From an uncultured Eubacteriales bacterium (lineage in GTDB: Bacteria; Bacillota; Clostridia; Christensenellales; Aristaeellaceae), in NCBI GenBank assembly GCA_902764285.1, contig CACWVN010000005.1, positions 1 to 41,076 on the forward strand: DNA of 41,076 nt, written 5' to 3'. Positions 1-7,942 of the stretch are shown piece by piece. The position numbers and the translations under genes are program-made. A model generated the notes under the pieces. That model was not told the DNA's origin. It did no database searches and was given only the letters and a program-made list of their open reading frames with translations. How positions within the stretch are numbered: position 1 is the first letter of the stretch; each line of letters begins with the position of its first letter.

Positions 1-542
<542 letters not shown>

Positions 543-581
543 CTATATGGTCGAAAATGTTCGTTGTTGACTTATGTGAAC

Positions 582-598
582 TCGAAGCTATGCTTCGA
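582..598 (-). other. Small hairpin spanning the grpE stop codon
   Basis: TCGAAGC (582-588), loop TAT, GCTTCGA (592-598): a perfect 7-bp stem with a 3-base loop. The grpE stop codon (588-590) lies at the stem-loop boundary. There is no T-run, so it is not a standard terminator. It could tune grpE/dnaK message stability or translation of the downstream dnaK; that role is inference. Confidence 0.5.
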
Positions 599-1187
599 CC
601 GAGACCTTCACCATCGCGTAGCGGATGATCCGGTCCTTCACGCGATAGCCCTTCTGGAACACCTCCAGCACCTTGCCGGGGTCGTCGGTGGCCTCGCGCA
701 TCACGGCGTTGTGCAGCTCGGGGTCGAAGGCCTCGCCCAGGGCGGGCACTTCCTCGAACCCGAAGCGCTTCAGGCTTTCGAACAGGGTGTTCAGCGTCAT
801 CTTCACGCCCTCGGCCAGCGCTTCCGAGCCTTCGGTCTTTTCCGCGGCGTCGACGGCGCGCTCCAGGTTGTCGATGGCGGGCAGCATGGCCGCGATGGTT
901 TCGCGCACGCCGTCGTCGTAGCCGTCGCTGCGGGCGGTCTGGTTGCGGCGCTTGAAATTCTGGAAATCCGCCTGGGTCCGCAGCAGCGAATCCTTCAATT
1001 CATCCCGCTGCTTCACGGCCAGCTCCAGCGCGGCCTGCCATTCCTCGACGCTCGCCTCGGGGATATCCCCGGTCGCGGGCGCCTCGACGGCTTCCTCCGG
1101 CTGGACTTCGCCCTCCAGCGGCTGTTCCGGCGGGGTCTGCGCCGCCTGCTCTTCGATGTTCGCGGCGGCCTTGTCCTTCTTCTTCAT
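588..1187 (-). CDS. grpE: Nucleotide exchange factor GrpE
   Basis: Releases ADP from DnaK and so drives its chaperone cycle. The 199-residue protein has the family layout: a charged, acidic, low-complexity N-terminus (about residues 1-60), a long coiled-coil (about 65-140, with the QADFQNFKRR signature typical of GrpE), and a C-terminal beta domain ending in VKDRIIRYAMVKVS. The ATG at 1187 was preferred over an in-frame upstream start because AGGAGT sits eight bases before it and because the upstream extension would run into the hrcA stop. It lies 10 bases after hrcA, with its ribosome-binding site overlapping the end of that gene, so the two are one transcript. Confidence 0.97.
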   Translation of the reverse strand: MKKKDKAAANIEEQAAQTPPEQPLEGEVQPEEAVEAPATGDIPEASVEEWQAALELAVKQRDELKDSLLRTQADFQNFKRRNQTARSDGYDDGVRETIAAMLPAIDNLERAVDAAEKTEGSEALAEGVKMTLNTLFESLKRFGFEEVPALGEAFDPELHNAVMREATDDPGKVLEVFQKGYRVKDRIIRYAMVKVSVEA

Positions 1188-1197
1188 AATCAAACTC

Positions 1198-2226
1198 CTA
1201 TCTGTACTCCGACAGCACATCGCTCAGCGCCCGGCCCATGAAATCCAGCACCGATATCACGCGGTTGTAGTTCATGCGGGTCGGCCCGATGATGCCCAGC
1301 GTACCGTTGCTGTGGTCGCCCACGCGGTAGCTGGCCGTGACGATGGAGCAGTCGTTCAGTTCCGGCCGGCCGTTTTCCGGGCCGATGCGGATCGTGATCT
1401 CCATGCCGCCGTCGCGGCTGACCAGCTGGCGGAGCGTGTCCTTGGATTCCAGCACCGCCAGGAAGTTCCGGGCCTTGTTCACGTCGCTGTACTCCGGATA
1501 CTCCAGCAGGTTCGAGCTGCCGCCGATCACCACGTCCGAGGCGTCGCCGCCGGTCTCCAGCTTCTTTTCGATCACCGACAGCGTCTCGCCCAGCAGCCTG
1601 CGGCTCTGCTCCGCGTTGCGCAGCATCTCGGAAAACGCCTGGCGCACGGCCTCCAGCGGCTTATCGGCCAGCTTCTGGGTCAGCATGCGGGAGATGGAAT
1701 ACAGGTCGTCGGCGTCCAGGCCTTCGGGCACGCGGATGACCGCGTCCTTCACGATGCCCGCGCTGGTGACGATGATCATCAGCGCCGTCCTGTCCGCCAC
1801 GGGCACCAGCTGTACGTGCTTGATGCGCAGCGTTCCCAGCTTCGGCGCCACGATGACCGACGTGTATTTCGTCGTGTCCGACAGCACGTCCGCCGCGCTG
1901 CGGATCACGCCCTCCACCCGCTTGGACTTGTCGATCAGGTGGTCGTGTATGCGCTCGCGCTCGTCCGGCGACAGCTTCGCCGCCTTCATCAGGTGATCCA
2001 CGTACAGGCGATAGGCCTTGTTGGAGGGGACGCGCCCGGCGGACGTGTGCGGCTGGTCCAGGTAGCCCAGCTCCTCCAGGTCGGACATCTCGTTGCGGAT
2101 CGTCGCGGGCGAGAAGCTGAAACCGGCTTTGCGGGAGATCGTGCGGGAGCCCACCGGCATGGCCGTCATGATGTAATCATCGATGATCGCCTGCAGTATC
2201 CGATACTTGCGTTCGTCCAGCTGCAT
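1198..2226 (-). CDS. hrcA: Heat-inducible transcription repressor HrcA
   Basis: Repressor of class I heat-shock genes; binds CIRCE and needs GroEL for activity in the families studied. The 342-residue protein begins MQLDERKYRILQAIIDDYI and carries a winged-helix N-terminus (about 1-75, including GSRTISRKAGFSFSPATIRNEM and the TSAGRVPS wing) followed by the GAF-like HrcA domain up to a typical NGTLGIIGPTRMNY segment near the C-terminus. The ATG at 2226 follows an AAGGGAG site; a longer in-frame start at 2286 would fall inside the operator and is rejected. First gene of hrcA-grpE-dnaK, controlled by its own CIRCE at 2270-2296. Confidence 0.98.
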   Translation of the reverse strand: MQLDERKYRILQAIIDDYIMTAMPVGSRTISRKAGFSFSPATIRNEMSDLEELGYLDQPHTSAGRVPSNKAYRLYVDHLMKAAKLSPDERERIHDHLIDKSKRVEGVIRSAADVLSDTTKYTSVIVAPKLGTLRIKHVQLVPVADRTALMIIVTSAGIVKDAVIRVPEGLDADDLYSISRMLTQKLADKPLEAVRQAFSEMLRNAEQSRRLLGETLSVIEKKLETGGDASDVVIGGSSNLLEYPEYSDVNKARNFLAVLESKDTLRQLVSRDGGMEITIRIGPENGRPELNDCSIVTASYRVGDHSNGTLGIIGPTRMNYNRVISVLDFMGRALSDVLSEYR

Positions 2227-2269
2227 CTGTATGACTCCCTTCCCGCCGGATGTACCGGCTTTTCGTCTG

Positions 2270-2296
2270 TTAGCACTCAACATCAACGAGTGCTAA
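2270..2296 (-). promoter_or_regulatory. CIRCE operator, perfect
   Basis: TTAGCACTC (2270-2278), nine-base spacer, GAGTGCTAA (2288-2296). This matches the canonical CIRCE inverted repeat exactly. It lies just downstream of the predicted -10 box, in the 5' leader of hrcA, so HrcA binding would block its own operon. Confidence 0.98.
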
Positions 2297-2307
2297 CGAC
2301 TGAACAT

Positions 2308-2336
2308 AATATACAACCAAGGGGGATTTTTGTCAA
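2308..2336 (-). promoter_or_regulatory. Promoter of the hrcA-grpE-dnaK operon
   Basis: On the minus strand TTGACA (2331-2336), a 17-base spacer and TATATT (2308-2313). This is a near-consensus sigma-A promoter; transcription would start around 2301, a few bases before CIRCE. Confidence 0.9.
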
Positions 2337-2673
2337 TGGGTTTTGAAAATAAAAGTTGTAAATTTTTCATGAACCCCCGGCGGTGCCGGGTTCCTCCTGC
2401 TGCCGCGCACGCTTGCCGCGCCTGCCGGCCCATAGATTCAAGGCCGTCAGGCGCGCGTTGGTGCGAAAACGATGAATCGGCCATCCTTCCGGTCGGCTGC
2501 CCCGCGGCCTCCTGCCGCGCCGGCCGGCCGTTGATCTGTGGGCGCGTCGATCCGCGGGCCGATCTTCGCCGGTCCATATATATTGGAAGAACTTGCGTCT
2601 CATGCGCGGTTTCCAGCCCGCGCCGCCCAAATGCGCGCAATTCCCGGCTTCATTGTAAAATTTCCGCAAGCCA
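2337..2673. other. Intergenic region, no gene recognised
   Basis: Between the two divergent promoters (hrcA and rpmE). Open frames exist on both strands but none has a family resemblance or a good ribosome-binding site. A short GC hairpin, CCCGGC-GGT-GCCGGG at 2376-2390, is the only structure seen. Confidence 0.6.
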
Positions 2674-2702
2674 TTGCCGCACAGCCGGAAACGTGCTATA
2701 AT
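2674..2702 (+). promoter_or_regulatory. Promoter of rpmE and probably the translation operon
   Basis: TTGCCG (2674-2679), 17-base spacer, perfect TATAAT (2697-2702), about 70 bases before the rpmE start. Confidence 0.8.
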
Positions 2703-2774
2703 AGCAGTTGCGTGATTAATCAGATGCCGGTTCCGCCGGAGAGCCGACAGTCCGATTAGAGTGAGGTGAATACC

Positions 2775-2972
2775 ATGAAGGAAAACATCCATCCGAATTA
2801 CGGCAAGGCAGTGGTTCGCTGCGTTTGCGGCGAAACCTTTGAAACCGGTTCCGTGAAGAAGGAGATGCGCGTGGATATCTGCTCCAAGTGCCATCCTTTC
2901 TACACCGGCAAGCAGAAGCTGGTTGATACCGGCGGACGCGTGGATCGCTTCAAGAAGCGCTACGGCATGTAG
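2775..2972 (+). CDS. rpmE: 50S ribosomal protein L31, zinc-binding type
   Basis: Large-subunit ribosomal protein. The 65-residue protein [16 protein letters not shown]... has the four-cysteine zinc-ribbon pattern of the C+ form (CVC near residues 16-18 and CSKC near 37-40) and ends DRFKKRYGM. The ATG at 2775 follows GAGGTG by six bases; a GTG three codons earlier overlaps the ribosome-binding site and is unlikely. It has its own strong promoter and is followed by a terminator-like hairpin, then by DUF1385, prmC and prfA, an order widely conserved in Firmicutes. Confidence 0.97.
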   Translation: MKENIHPNYGKAVVRCVCGETFETGSVKKEMRVDICSKCHPFYTGKQKLVDTGGRVDRFKKRYGM

Positions 2973-2981
2973 TGAAACCGC

Positions 2982-3018
2982 AAGCATCGGCAGGGCACAG
3001 GCCCGCGCCGGTGCTTTT
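2982..3018 (+). terminator. Terminator after rpmE
   Basis: AAGCATCGGC (2982-2991) pairs with GCCGGTGCTT (3007-3016) with one G-T wobble, followed by TT and a second T-tract shortly after. A moderate intrinsic terminator that may leave partial read-through into the DUF1385-prmC-prfA genes. Confidence 0.65.
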
Positions 3019-3126
3019 GCCGTTTTACTGCGCGTAAGCTTCAAATCCCCCGGATCGACGGATGCGCGCCGATCCGTTTTTTATTCGTTTTTCCCAACGC
3101 CCATTCCTCATTCGAAGGTGATTGAT

Positions 3127-4044
3127 ATGGCCAGATACCATCGTTACCAAATCGCCGCCTGTCCCGTGGCCGAGGGCGTGCGCGTCCGGTCGGGCAGCGC
3201 CGTGGCCTTCGCCGTGCGCAAGGAGAGCAAGGACGTGGCGCTGCGCATCCGCCGGGAATTTCATCCGGTGCGCGCCGCGCTGGCCCGCATCCCGTTCCTG
3301 CGCGGCATGGTGCGGCTGATCGGTTCCATACTGGATTTTCTGGACGGCGCGATGGAATCGGATGAACTGCAGCCCCAGCAGATCGCCAAGGGCAGAAAGG
3401 GCGAACAGCGCTTCGCGGAGCTGTTCCGCGTCCAGCCCGCCAGCCTGGTGGCGGCCGGCAGCGCGCTGGCCATCGTGTTCCTGCTGGCGCTGGTCTGGGC
3501 CGTACCCTTCGCGCTGGAGCGCCTCGTGCTGCCCCGCTACGCGCTGAGCCGCGCGGCCACGAACGCCGTCGCATGCGCGGCGCGGGTGCTGGCGGCGCTG
3601 GGCGCGGCGGCGCTGATCCCACGGCTGCGGGTCGTGAACCGGCTGTGCATGTACCGCGGCGCGCTGAACCAGGTGCTGAACGCCGCCGGCGGCCATCGCA
3701 GGCAGGTGACGCAGGAGGAAGCCGAGCGCGCCAGCCACATCTCCCGCCGCAGCGACGCGGCCTTCGCGCTGACGACGGCGCTGCTGTCCATCGTCATCTT
3801 CGCGCTGGTGCGCACCTATACGCTGCCGGTACAGCTGCTGGTGCGGGCGCTGATCGTGCTGGCCGTCGCCGGCGTCGTCAACGAGCCGATCCGCCTGCTG
3901 GAGAAAACGCCCGCCGGACATCCCGCCGGCGCGCTGCTGGCCCCGCAGGTCTGGCTGGAGCATTTCTTCGCGCGCAAGCCCCATCCGCAAATGGTGGAAG
4001 TGGCCGTTCTGGCCTGGAACGCGGCGCAGGAAAACGCAGATTAA
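3127..4044 (+). CDS. Divergent DUF1385 (YqhQ-like) membrane protein
   Basis: Function unknown. The 305-residue protein follows the DUF1385 plan: an N-terminal EGVRVRSG segment (about 16-23; family form is close to EGVMMRG), FHPVR...IPFLRGMV (46-62), four hydrophobic segments (about 105-128, 147-166, 212-230, 235-251), and a C-terminal PQVWLEHFFARKPHPQMVEVA (273-293) matching the family tail. Its position between rpmE and prmC is the usual place for this family. However, two normally conserved motifs are altered: the family YHGAEHK is YRGALNQ (176-182) and HPRCGTSF is SRRSDAAF (206-213). The ATG at 3127 follows AAGGTGA. The call rests on context plus distributed similarity; the loss of conserved polar residues suggests an altered or lost activity. 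Confidence 0.8.
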   Translation: MARYHRYQIAACPVAEGVRVRSGSAVAFAVRKESKDVALRIRREFHPVRAALARIPFLRGMVRLIGSILDFLDGAMESDELQPQQIAKGRKGEQRFAELFRVQPASLVAAGSALAIVFLLALVWAVPFALERLVLPRYALSRAATNAVACAARVLAALGAAALIPRLRVVNRLCMYRGALNQVLNAAGGHRRQVTQEEAERASHISRRSDAAFALTTALLSIVIFALVRTYTLPVQLLVRALIVLAVAGVVNEPIRLLEKTPAGHPAGALLAPQVWLEHFFARKPHPQMVEVAVLAWNAAQENAD

Positions 4045-4062
4045 AACGAGGAGCACCTTTTC

Positions 4063-4902
4063 ATGAACATCGCCGAATGGCTGGATCACGCCCGGACGCA
4101 GCTGGCGGATTCCGGCTGTCCCGACCCCGATATCGACGCGCGCTGGATGGCCGAGGATACCCTGGGCATGACGCGCGCGGAGCTGAAATTTGAATCCGAC
4201 CGCGCCGTCCCCGCCGAGGCGCTGGCCAGGCTGGACGCCATGCTGCAGCGTCGGGCCGCCGGCGAACCGGTGCAGTACATCCTGGGCCGCGCGGATTTTA
4301 TGGGCCTTCAGTTTTACGTGGACCGCAGCGTGCTGATTCCCCGCCAGGACACGGAAACGCTGGTGGAAGCGGCGCTGATCGCCGTGCGCGAATACGCCGC
4401 GCCGTCGGTGCTGGATCTGTGCACGGGCAGCGGCTGCATCGGGCTGAGCATCAAATCGCTGGCCCCGGGCGCCGCCGTATCGCTCTCCGACATCAGCCGC
4501 GACGCGCTGGAGGTGGCCCGCAGGAACATGCGCGCCCTGGGCGTGGAAGCGGAGCTGCATCACGGCGACCTGTTCCGCGCCGTGGGACGCCGCCGGTTCG
4601 ATCTGATCGTCTCCAACCCGCCCTACATCCCCCGCGGAGATCTGGCCGGGCTGCAGCGCGAGGTGCAGTTTGAGCCCGCGCTGGCGCTGGACGGCGGGCC
4701 GGACGGGCTGGACGTCTACCGCCGCATCGCCGCCGAGGCGCCGGAGCACCTGAATCCCGGCGGATCGGTCTATCTGGAAGTGGGCATCGGCGAGGCGGAG
4801 GCCGTGCTGTCGCTGCTGCGGGAACACATCGACTGCGCCGATTCCGGCGTCATTCAGGATCTGAACGGCATCGACCGCGTCGTGCATGTGAGGAGTAAAT
4901 AA
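4063..4902 (+). CDS. prmC: Release factor glutamine N5-methyltransferase PrmC
   Basis: Methylates the glutamine of the GGQ motif in peptide-chain release factors using S-adenosylmethionine. The 279-residue protein has the N-terminal helical substrate-binding domain (about 1-75), the VLIPRQDTE motif (90-98), the SAM-binding [14 protein letters not shown] (116-129) and the catalytic [10 protein letters not shown] (185-194). The start at 4063 follows GAGGAG. Its stop overlaps the prfA start (TAATG), so enzyme and substrate are translationally coupled. Confidence 0.97.
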   Translation: MNIAEWLDHARTQLADSGCPDPDIDARWMAEDTLGMTRAELKFESDRAVPAEALARLDAMLQRRAAGEPVQYILGRADFMGLQFYVDRSVLIPRQDTETLVEAALIAVREYAAPSVLDLCTGSGCIGLSIKSLAPGAAVSLSDISRDALEVARRNMRALGVEAELHHGDLFRAVGRRRFDLIVSNPPYIPRGDLAGLQREVQFEPALALDGGPDGLDVYRRIAAEAPEHLNPGGSVYLEVGIGEAEAVLSLLREHIDCADSGVIQDLNGIDRVVHVRSK

Positions 4903-5996
4903 TGCAGAACAATCCCACCTTCAACGAACAGGAGCGCATCGCCGCCCAACTGGAAGCCGTCCAGGGGCGGTTTGAGGAGCTGTCCATCCGCATCACGCTG
5001 CCGGAGGTCATCGCCGACACGGCGCTGTTCCAGAAGCTGATGCGGGAACACAGCGACCTGTCCGAGCTGAACGACGTGGCCGTGGCCTACCGCAAGCTGC
5101 TGGACGACATCGACGCCGCGCGGGAGATGTTGAACGACCCCGACATGGCCGAGCTGGCCCGGGAGGAGTTGCCCGCGCTGGAGGCCGAGCTGGAGAAACA
5201 GACCCAGGCGGCGCGCATCGCGCTGCTGCCCCGGGACCCGGACGACCGCCGCAACGCGATCCTGGAGGTCCGCGCCGGCGCCGGCGGCGACGAGGCCGGG
5301 CTGTTCGGCGCGCAGCTGCTGCGCATGTACATGCACTACGCCGACAGCCAGGGCTGGAAGGTAGAGATGATCGAGGACGGCAGCACCGAGCTGGGCGGGC
5401 TGAAGGAGAGCGTGATCCTGATCTCCGGGAAGAACGTGTTCCAGAAGCTGAAATTCGAATCCGGCGTGCACCGCGTGCAGCGCGTGCCGATCACAGAGTC
5501 TTCCGGCCGCATCCACACCTCCACCGCCACCGTGGCCGTGCTGCCTGAGGCGGAGGACGTGGAGGTGGAGATCAACCCGAACGACCTGCGCATCGACACC
5601 TACCGGGCGTCCGGCGCGGGCGGCCAGCACGTCAACCGCACCGATTCCGCCGTGCGCATCACCCACATCCCCACCGGGCTGGTGGTGACCAGCCAGGACC
5701 AGCGCAGCCAGATCCAGAACCGGGAAAAGGCCATGCGCGTGCTGAAATCCCGGCTGTACGAGCTGCAGCGCGAACAGCAGGAGGGCGAGTACGCCGACCG
5801 CCGCCGCACCCAGGTGGGCACCGGCGACCGCAGCGAGCGCATCCGCACCTACAACTTCCCCCAGGGCCGCGTCACCGACCATCGCATCGGGCTGACGCTG
5901 TACAAGATCGACGAGATCATGGAAGGGCGCCTGGACGAGATCATCGACGCGCTGACCCTCGCCGAACAGACCGCATTACTCAGCGCAAACGGATAA
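4902..5996 (+). CDS. prfA: Peptide chain release factor 1 (RF1)
   Basis: Recognises UAA and UAG stop codons and triggers peptide release. The 364-residue protein contains the RF1 peptide anticodon P-x-T (PIT, 196-198, in [15 protein letters not shown]) and the catalytic GGQ (240-242, in [17 protein letters not shown]). The P-x-T, rather than RF2's SPF, identifies RF1. Its own stop is UAA. The start ATG overlaps the prmC stop. The stop codon lies in the loop of a perfect 12-bp hairpin (5981-6010). Confidence 0.98.
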   Translation: MQNNPTFNEQERIAAQLEAVQGRFEELSIRITLPEVIADTALFQKLMREHSDLSELNDVAVAYRKLLDDIDAAREMLNDPDMAELAREELPALEAELEKQTQAARIALLPRDPDDRRNAILEVRAGAGGDEAGLFGAQLLRMYMHYADSQGWKVEMIEDGSTELGGLKESVILISGKNVFQKLKFESGVHRVQRVPITESSGRIHTSTATVAVLPEAEDVEVEINPNDLRIDTYRASGAGGQHVNRTDSAVRITHIPTGLVVTSQDQRSQIQNREKAMRVLKSRLYELQREQQEGEYADRRRTQVGTGDRSERIRTYNFPQGRVTDHRIGLTLYKIDEIMEGRLDEIIDALTLAEQTALLSANG

Positions 5997-6010
5997 GACC
6001 GTTTGCGCTG
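5981..6010 (+). terminator. Hairpin enclosing the prfA stop codon (terminator-like)
   Basis: CAGCGCAAACGG (5981-5992), loop ATAAGA, CCGTTTGCGCTG (5999-6010): a perfect 12-bp stem whose loop contains the TAA of prfA. No T-run follows, so intrinsic termination would be weak. Confidence 0.5.
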
Positions 6011-6012
6011 CG

Positions 6013-6112
6013 CAGAGTTCAGAGTTGAGAGTTCAGAGTTAAGATAAAGCTGGCTTTACTTTCCTGCGGTTTCCAAACATTCTTCTTTGAACTCTGAACT
6101 CTCCACTCTCAT
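6013..6112 (+). repeat. Dispersed hairpin repeat, copy 1
   Basis: A purine/pyrimidine-biased element of short GAGTT-type units. Bases 6021-6040 pair with 6090-6109 with one mismatch, enclosing a 49-base core (AGATAAAGCTGGC near 6042-6054, then TTCCTGC). The first 34 bases of the left side (6021-6054) match copy 2 (7740-7773) at 29 positions. The right arm ends directly before the AAGGAGG site of the GNAT gene. It is a non-coding dispersed repeat, possibly a MITE- or REP-like element. Confidence 0.75.
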
Positions 6113-6125
6113 CAAGGAGGTTATT

Positions 6126-6596
6126 ATGAATCTCGTCCGACGCGCCGCCGAAGCGGATATTCCCGCCATCATGGACCTGCTGGTGCAGGTGAACATGGTG
6201 CACCACAACGGCCGGCCCGACCTGTTCAAGGGGCCGACCACCAAGTACACCGCCGACGAATTGAAGGCGATCCTGGCCAGCGACGAAACGCCGGTGTTTG
6301 TCTGCTGCGACGAGACCGGCCGCGTGCTGGGCCACGGCTTCTGCATCCTGCAGCACTCCGGCGGCCAGCTGATGGAGGCGCACGACACGCTGTACATCGA
6401 CGACATCTGCGTGGACGAGGCCGCCCGGGGCACCGGCGCGGGCCGCGCGCTGTACGGCCACATCCTCGACCACGCCCGGTCCCTCGGCTGCTACAACGTG
6501 ACGCTGAACGTGTGGACGTGCAATCCCGGCGCGATGCGGTTCTACGAAAAACTGGGCATGACGCCGTACAAAATCGGCATGGAGCAGATCCTGTAA
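6126..6596 (+). CDS. GNAT family N-acetyltransferase
   Basis: Transfers an acetyl group from acetyl-CoA to an unknown amine substrate. The 156-residue protein spans one GNAT fold: VRRAAEADIPAIMDLL (4-19), the beta-4 segment TLYIDDICVDEAARGTGAGRALY with the acetyl-CoA-binding R-G-x-G-A/G-x-A pattern (about 98-120), and a C-terminal NPGAMRFYEKLGMTPYKIGME typical of the family. The start at 6126 follows AAGGAGG; an upstream in-frame ATG lies inside the repeat and is rejected. It sits between prfA and the threonylcarbamoyl-AMP synthase gene and is flanked upstream by a dispersed repeat. The substrate cannot be told. Confidence 0.9.
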   Translation: MNLVRRAAEADIPAIMDLLVQVNMVHHNGRPDLFKGPTTKYTADELKAILASDETPVFVCCDETGRVLGHGFCILQHSGGQLMEAHDTLYIDDICVDEAARGTGAGRALYGHILDHARSLGCYNVTLNVWTCNPGAMRFYEKLGMTPYKIGMEQIL

Positions 6597-6644
6597 TCCG
6601 CCCCGCCGATTCCCATTCCTCAACCATCGAAGGGGTCTTTTTTC

Positions 6645-7679
6645 TTGCAAACCCAACTGCTCCCCGTCACCGCCGAAAGCCTGGCGCTGGCGGGCGGATT
6701 GATCCGCGCGGGCGAACTGGTGGCCTTCCCCACCGAGACCGTGTACGGTCTGGGCGCGAACGCGCTGGACGAGGCCGCGGTGAAGCGCATTTTCGAGGCC
6801 AAGGGCCGGCCCGGCGACAACCCGCTGATCGCCCACATCAGCGCGATCGACCAGCTGTACCCGCTGATCGCCGCGGAGCCCGGCGAGGCCGCACGGAAGC
6901 TGATGGCCGCCTACTGGCCCGGGCCGATGACGCTGATCTTTCCGAAATCCCCCGCCGTGCCCGCCGCCGTGACCGCCGGACTCAGCACCGTGGCGGTGCG
7001 CTTCCCGGCGCATCCGGCGGCCCGGGCGCTGATTGACGCCGCGGGCGTGCCCATCGCCGCGCCCAGCGCCAACCGCTCCGGGCGGCCCAGCCCCACCACC
7101 GCGGCCCACGTACTGGCTGACATGGACGGCCGGATCCCACTGATCCTGGACGGCGGGCCCTGCGAGGTCGGTTTGGAATCCACGGTGATCGACGTCACCG
7201 GTTCCGAGCCGCGCATCCTGCGGCCCGGCGGCGTGACCCGGGAGATGATCGCCGCCGCCGCGGGCAGCGCCGGCGTGGACGAGGCCGTGCTGCGCCCGCT
7301 GAAGGACGGCGAAAGGCCGCGCTCGCCGGGCATGAAATACCGCCACTACGCGCCGAAGGGCAGCCTGACCATCGTGCAGGGCGCGCCGGAGGCCGTGACC
7401 GCGCGGATCAGCGCCATGTACGACGAAGCGCAGGCCGCCGGGCGATCCCCGCTGATCCTGGCGCTGGAGGGACATCTCCCCGCCTACGGCGGCCGCCGGG
7501 CGCTGTCGCTGGGTGCGGACGCCGCCGGCATGGCCCGCGCGCTGTTCAACCGGCTGCGCGAGGCCGACGACCTGGGCGCGGACGCGATCTTCTCCGAGGC
7601 CGTGTCCACCGACGGCGTGGGCCTGGCCGTCATGAACCGGCTGGACCGCGCGGCCGCGTTTCACATCATCGAAGTCTGA
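6645..7679 (+). CDS. tsaC: L-threonylcarbamoyladenylate synthase, Sua5 type
   Basis: Makes threonylcarbamoyl-AMP from threonine, bicarbonate and ATP for t6A37 modification of ANN-decoding tRNAs. The 344-residue protein has the YrdC/TsaC domain (about 10-200: GELVAFPTETVYGLGANA, KGRPGDNPLIAHI, WPGPMTLIF, APSANRSGRPSPT, GLESTVIDV) plus a linker and C-terminal Sua5 domain (about 230-340, after SPGMKYRHYAPK), so it is the long form. The likely start is TTG at 6645, nine bases after AAGGGG; no ATG gives a full domain. It is followed by a strong terminator. tsaC near prfA/prmC is common in Firmicutes. Confidence 0.95.
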   Translation: MQTQLLPVTAESLALAGGLIRAGELVAFPTETVYGLGANALDEAAVKRIFEAKGRPGDNPLIAHISAIDQLYPLIAAEPGEAARKLMAAYWPGPMTLIFPKSPAVPAAVTAGLSTVAVRFPAHPAARALIDAAGVPIAAPSANRSGRPSPTTAAHVLADMDGRIPLILDGGPCEVGLESTVIDVTGSEPRILRPGGVTREMIAAAAGSAGVDEAVLRPLKDGERPRSPGMKYRHYAPKGSLTIVQGAPEAVTARISAMYDEAQAAGRSPLILALEGHLPAYGGRRALSLGADAAGMARALFNRLREADDLGADAIFSEAVSTDGVGLAVMNRLDRAAAFHIIEV

Positions 7680-7687
7680 TACCTTTT

Positions 7688-7712
7688 CCCCGCCTCCGGG
7701 CGGGGCTTTTTT
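7688..7712 (+). terminator. Intrinsic terminator after tsaC
   Basis: CCCCGCC (7688-7694), loop TCCG, GGCGGGG (7699-7705), then C and six T. A second inverted repeat GCCGCG...CGCGGC (7713-7730) follows at once. Confidence 0.9.
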
Positions 7713-7739
7713 GCCGCGTACTGACGCGGCAAAGTGAAA

Positions 7740-7830
7740 AGAGTGGAGAGTTAAGAGTTCAGATATAGTTGGCCGGGAAGCTCCCTGCTATCTTATACGC
7801 CTCACTCCTCACTTTCTCACTCCTCACTGC
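7740..7830 (+). repeat. Dispersed hairpin repeat, copy 2
   Basis: Bases 7740-7773 match copy 1 (6021-6054) at 29 of 34 positions, and CCCTGC at 7783-7788 matches its core TTCCTGC region. The right arm is made of CTCACTCCTCACT units (about 7801-7828) that are only roughly complementary to the left arm. It lies after the tsaC terminator in the same orientation as copy 1. Confidence 0.7.
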
Positions 7831-7864
7831 CCCTGTCGCGCTCGGCGCGGCAGAGGGCTTTTTT
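7829..7864 (+). terminator. Terminator-like hairpin before dacF
   Basis: GCCCCTGTCGCG (7829-7840), loop CTCG, then CGCGGCAGAGGGC-type complement to 7858 with small mismatches, followed by six T (7859-7864). It would insulate the D,D-carboxypeptidase gene from upstream transcription. Confidence 0.7.
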
Positions 7865-7942
7865 GCGTTTCTCCGGTCATTTTTCCCGGCTTCCGCGCAT
7901 GAGATAGACCGTGGAATTCTGTGAATGCCGGAGGAAATCGCC

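Noticed and set aside
2293-2640. 115-residue minus-strand frame upstream of hrcA
   Set aside because: It crosses the hrcA promoter, lacks a ribosome-binding site and resembles nothing.
3025-4887. 620-residue open frame antisense to DUF1385 and prmC
   Set aside because: Shadow frame; both genes it covers have clear motifs and ribosome-binding sites.
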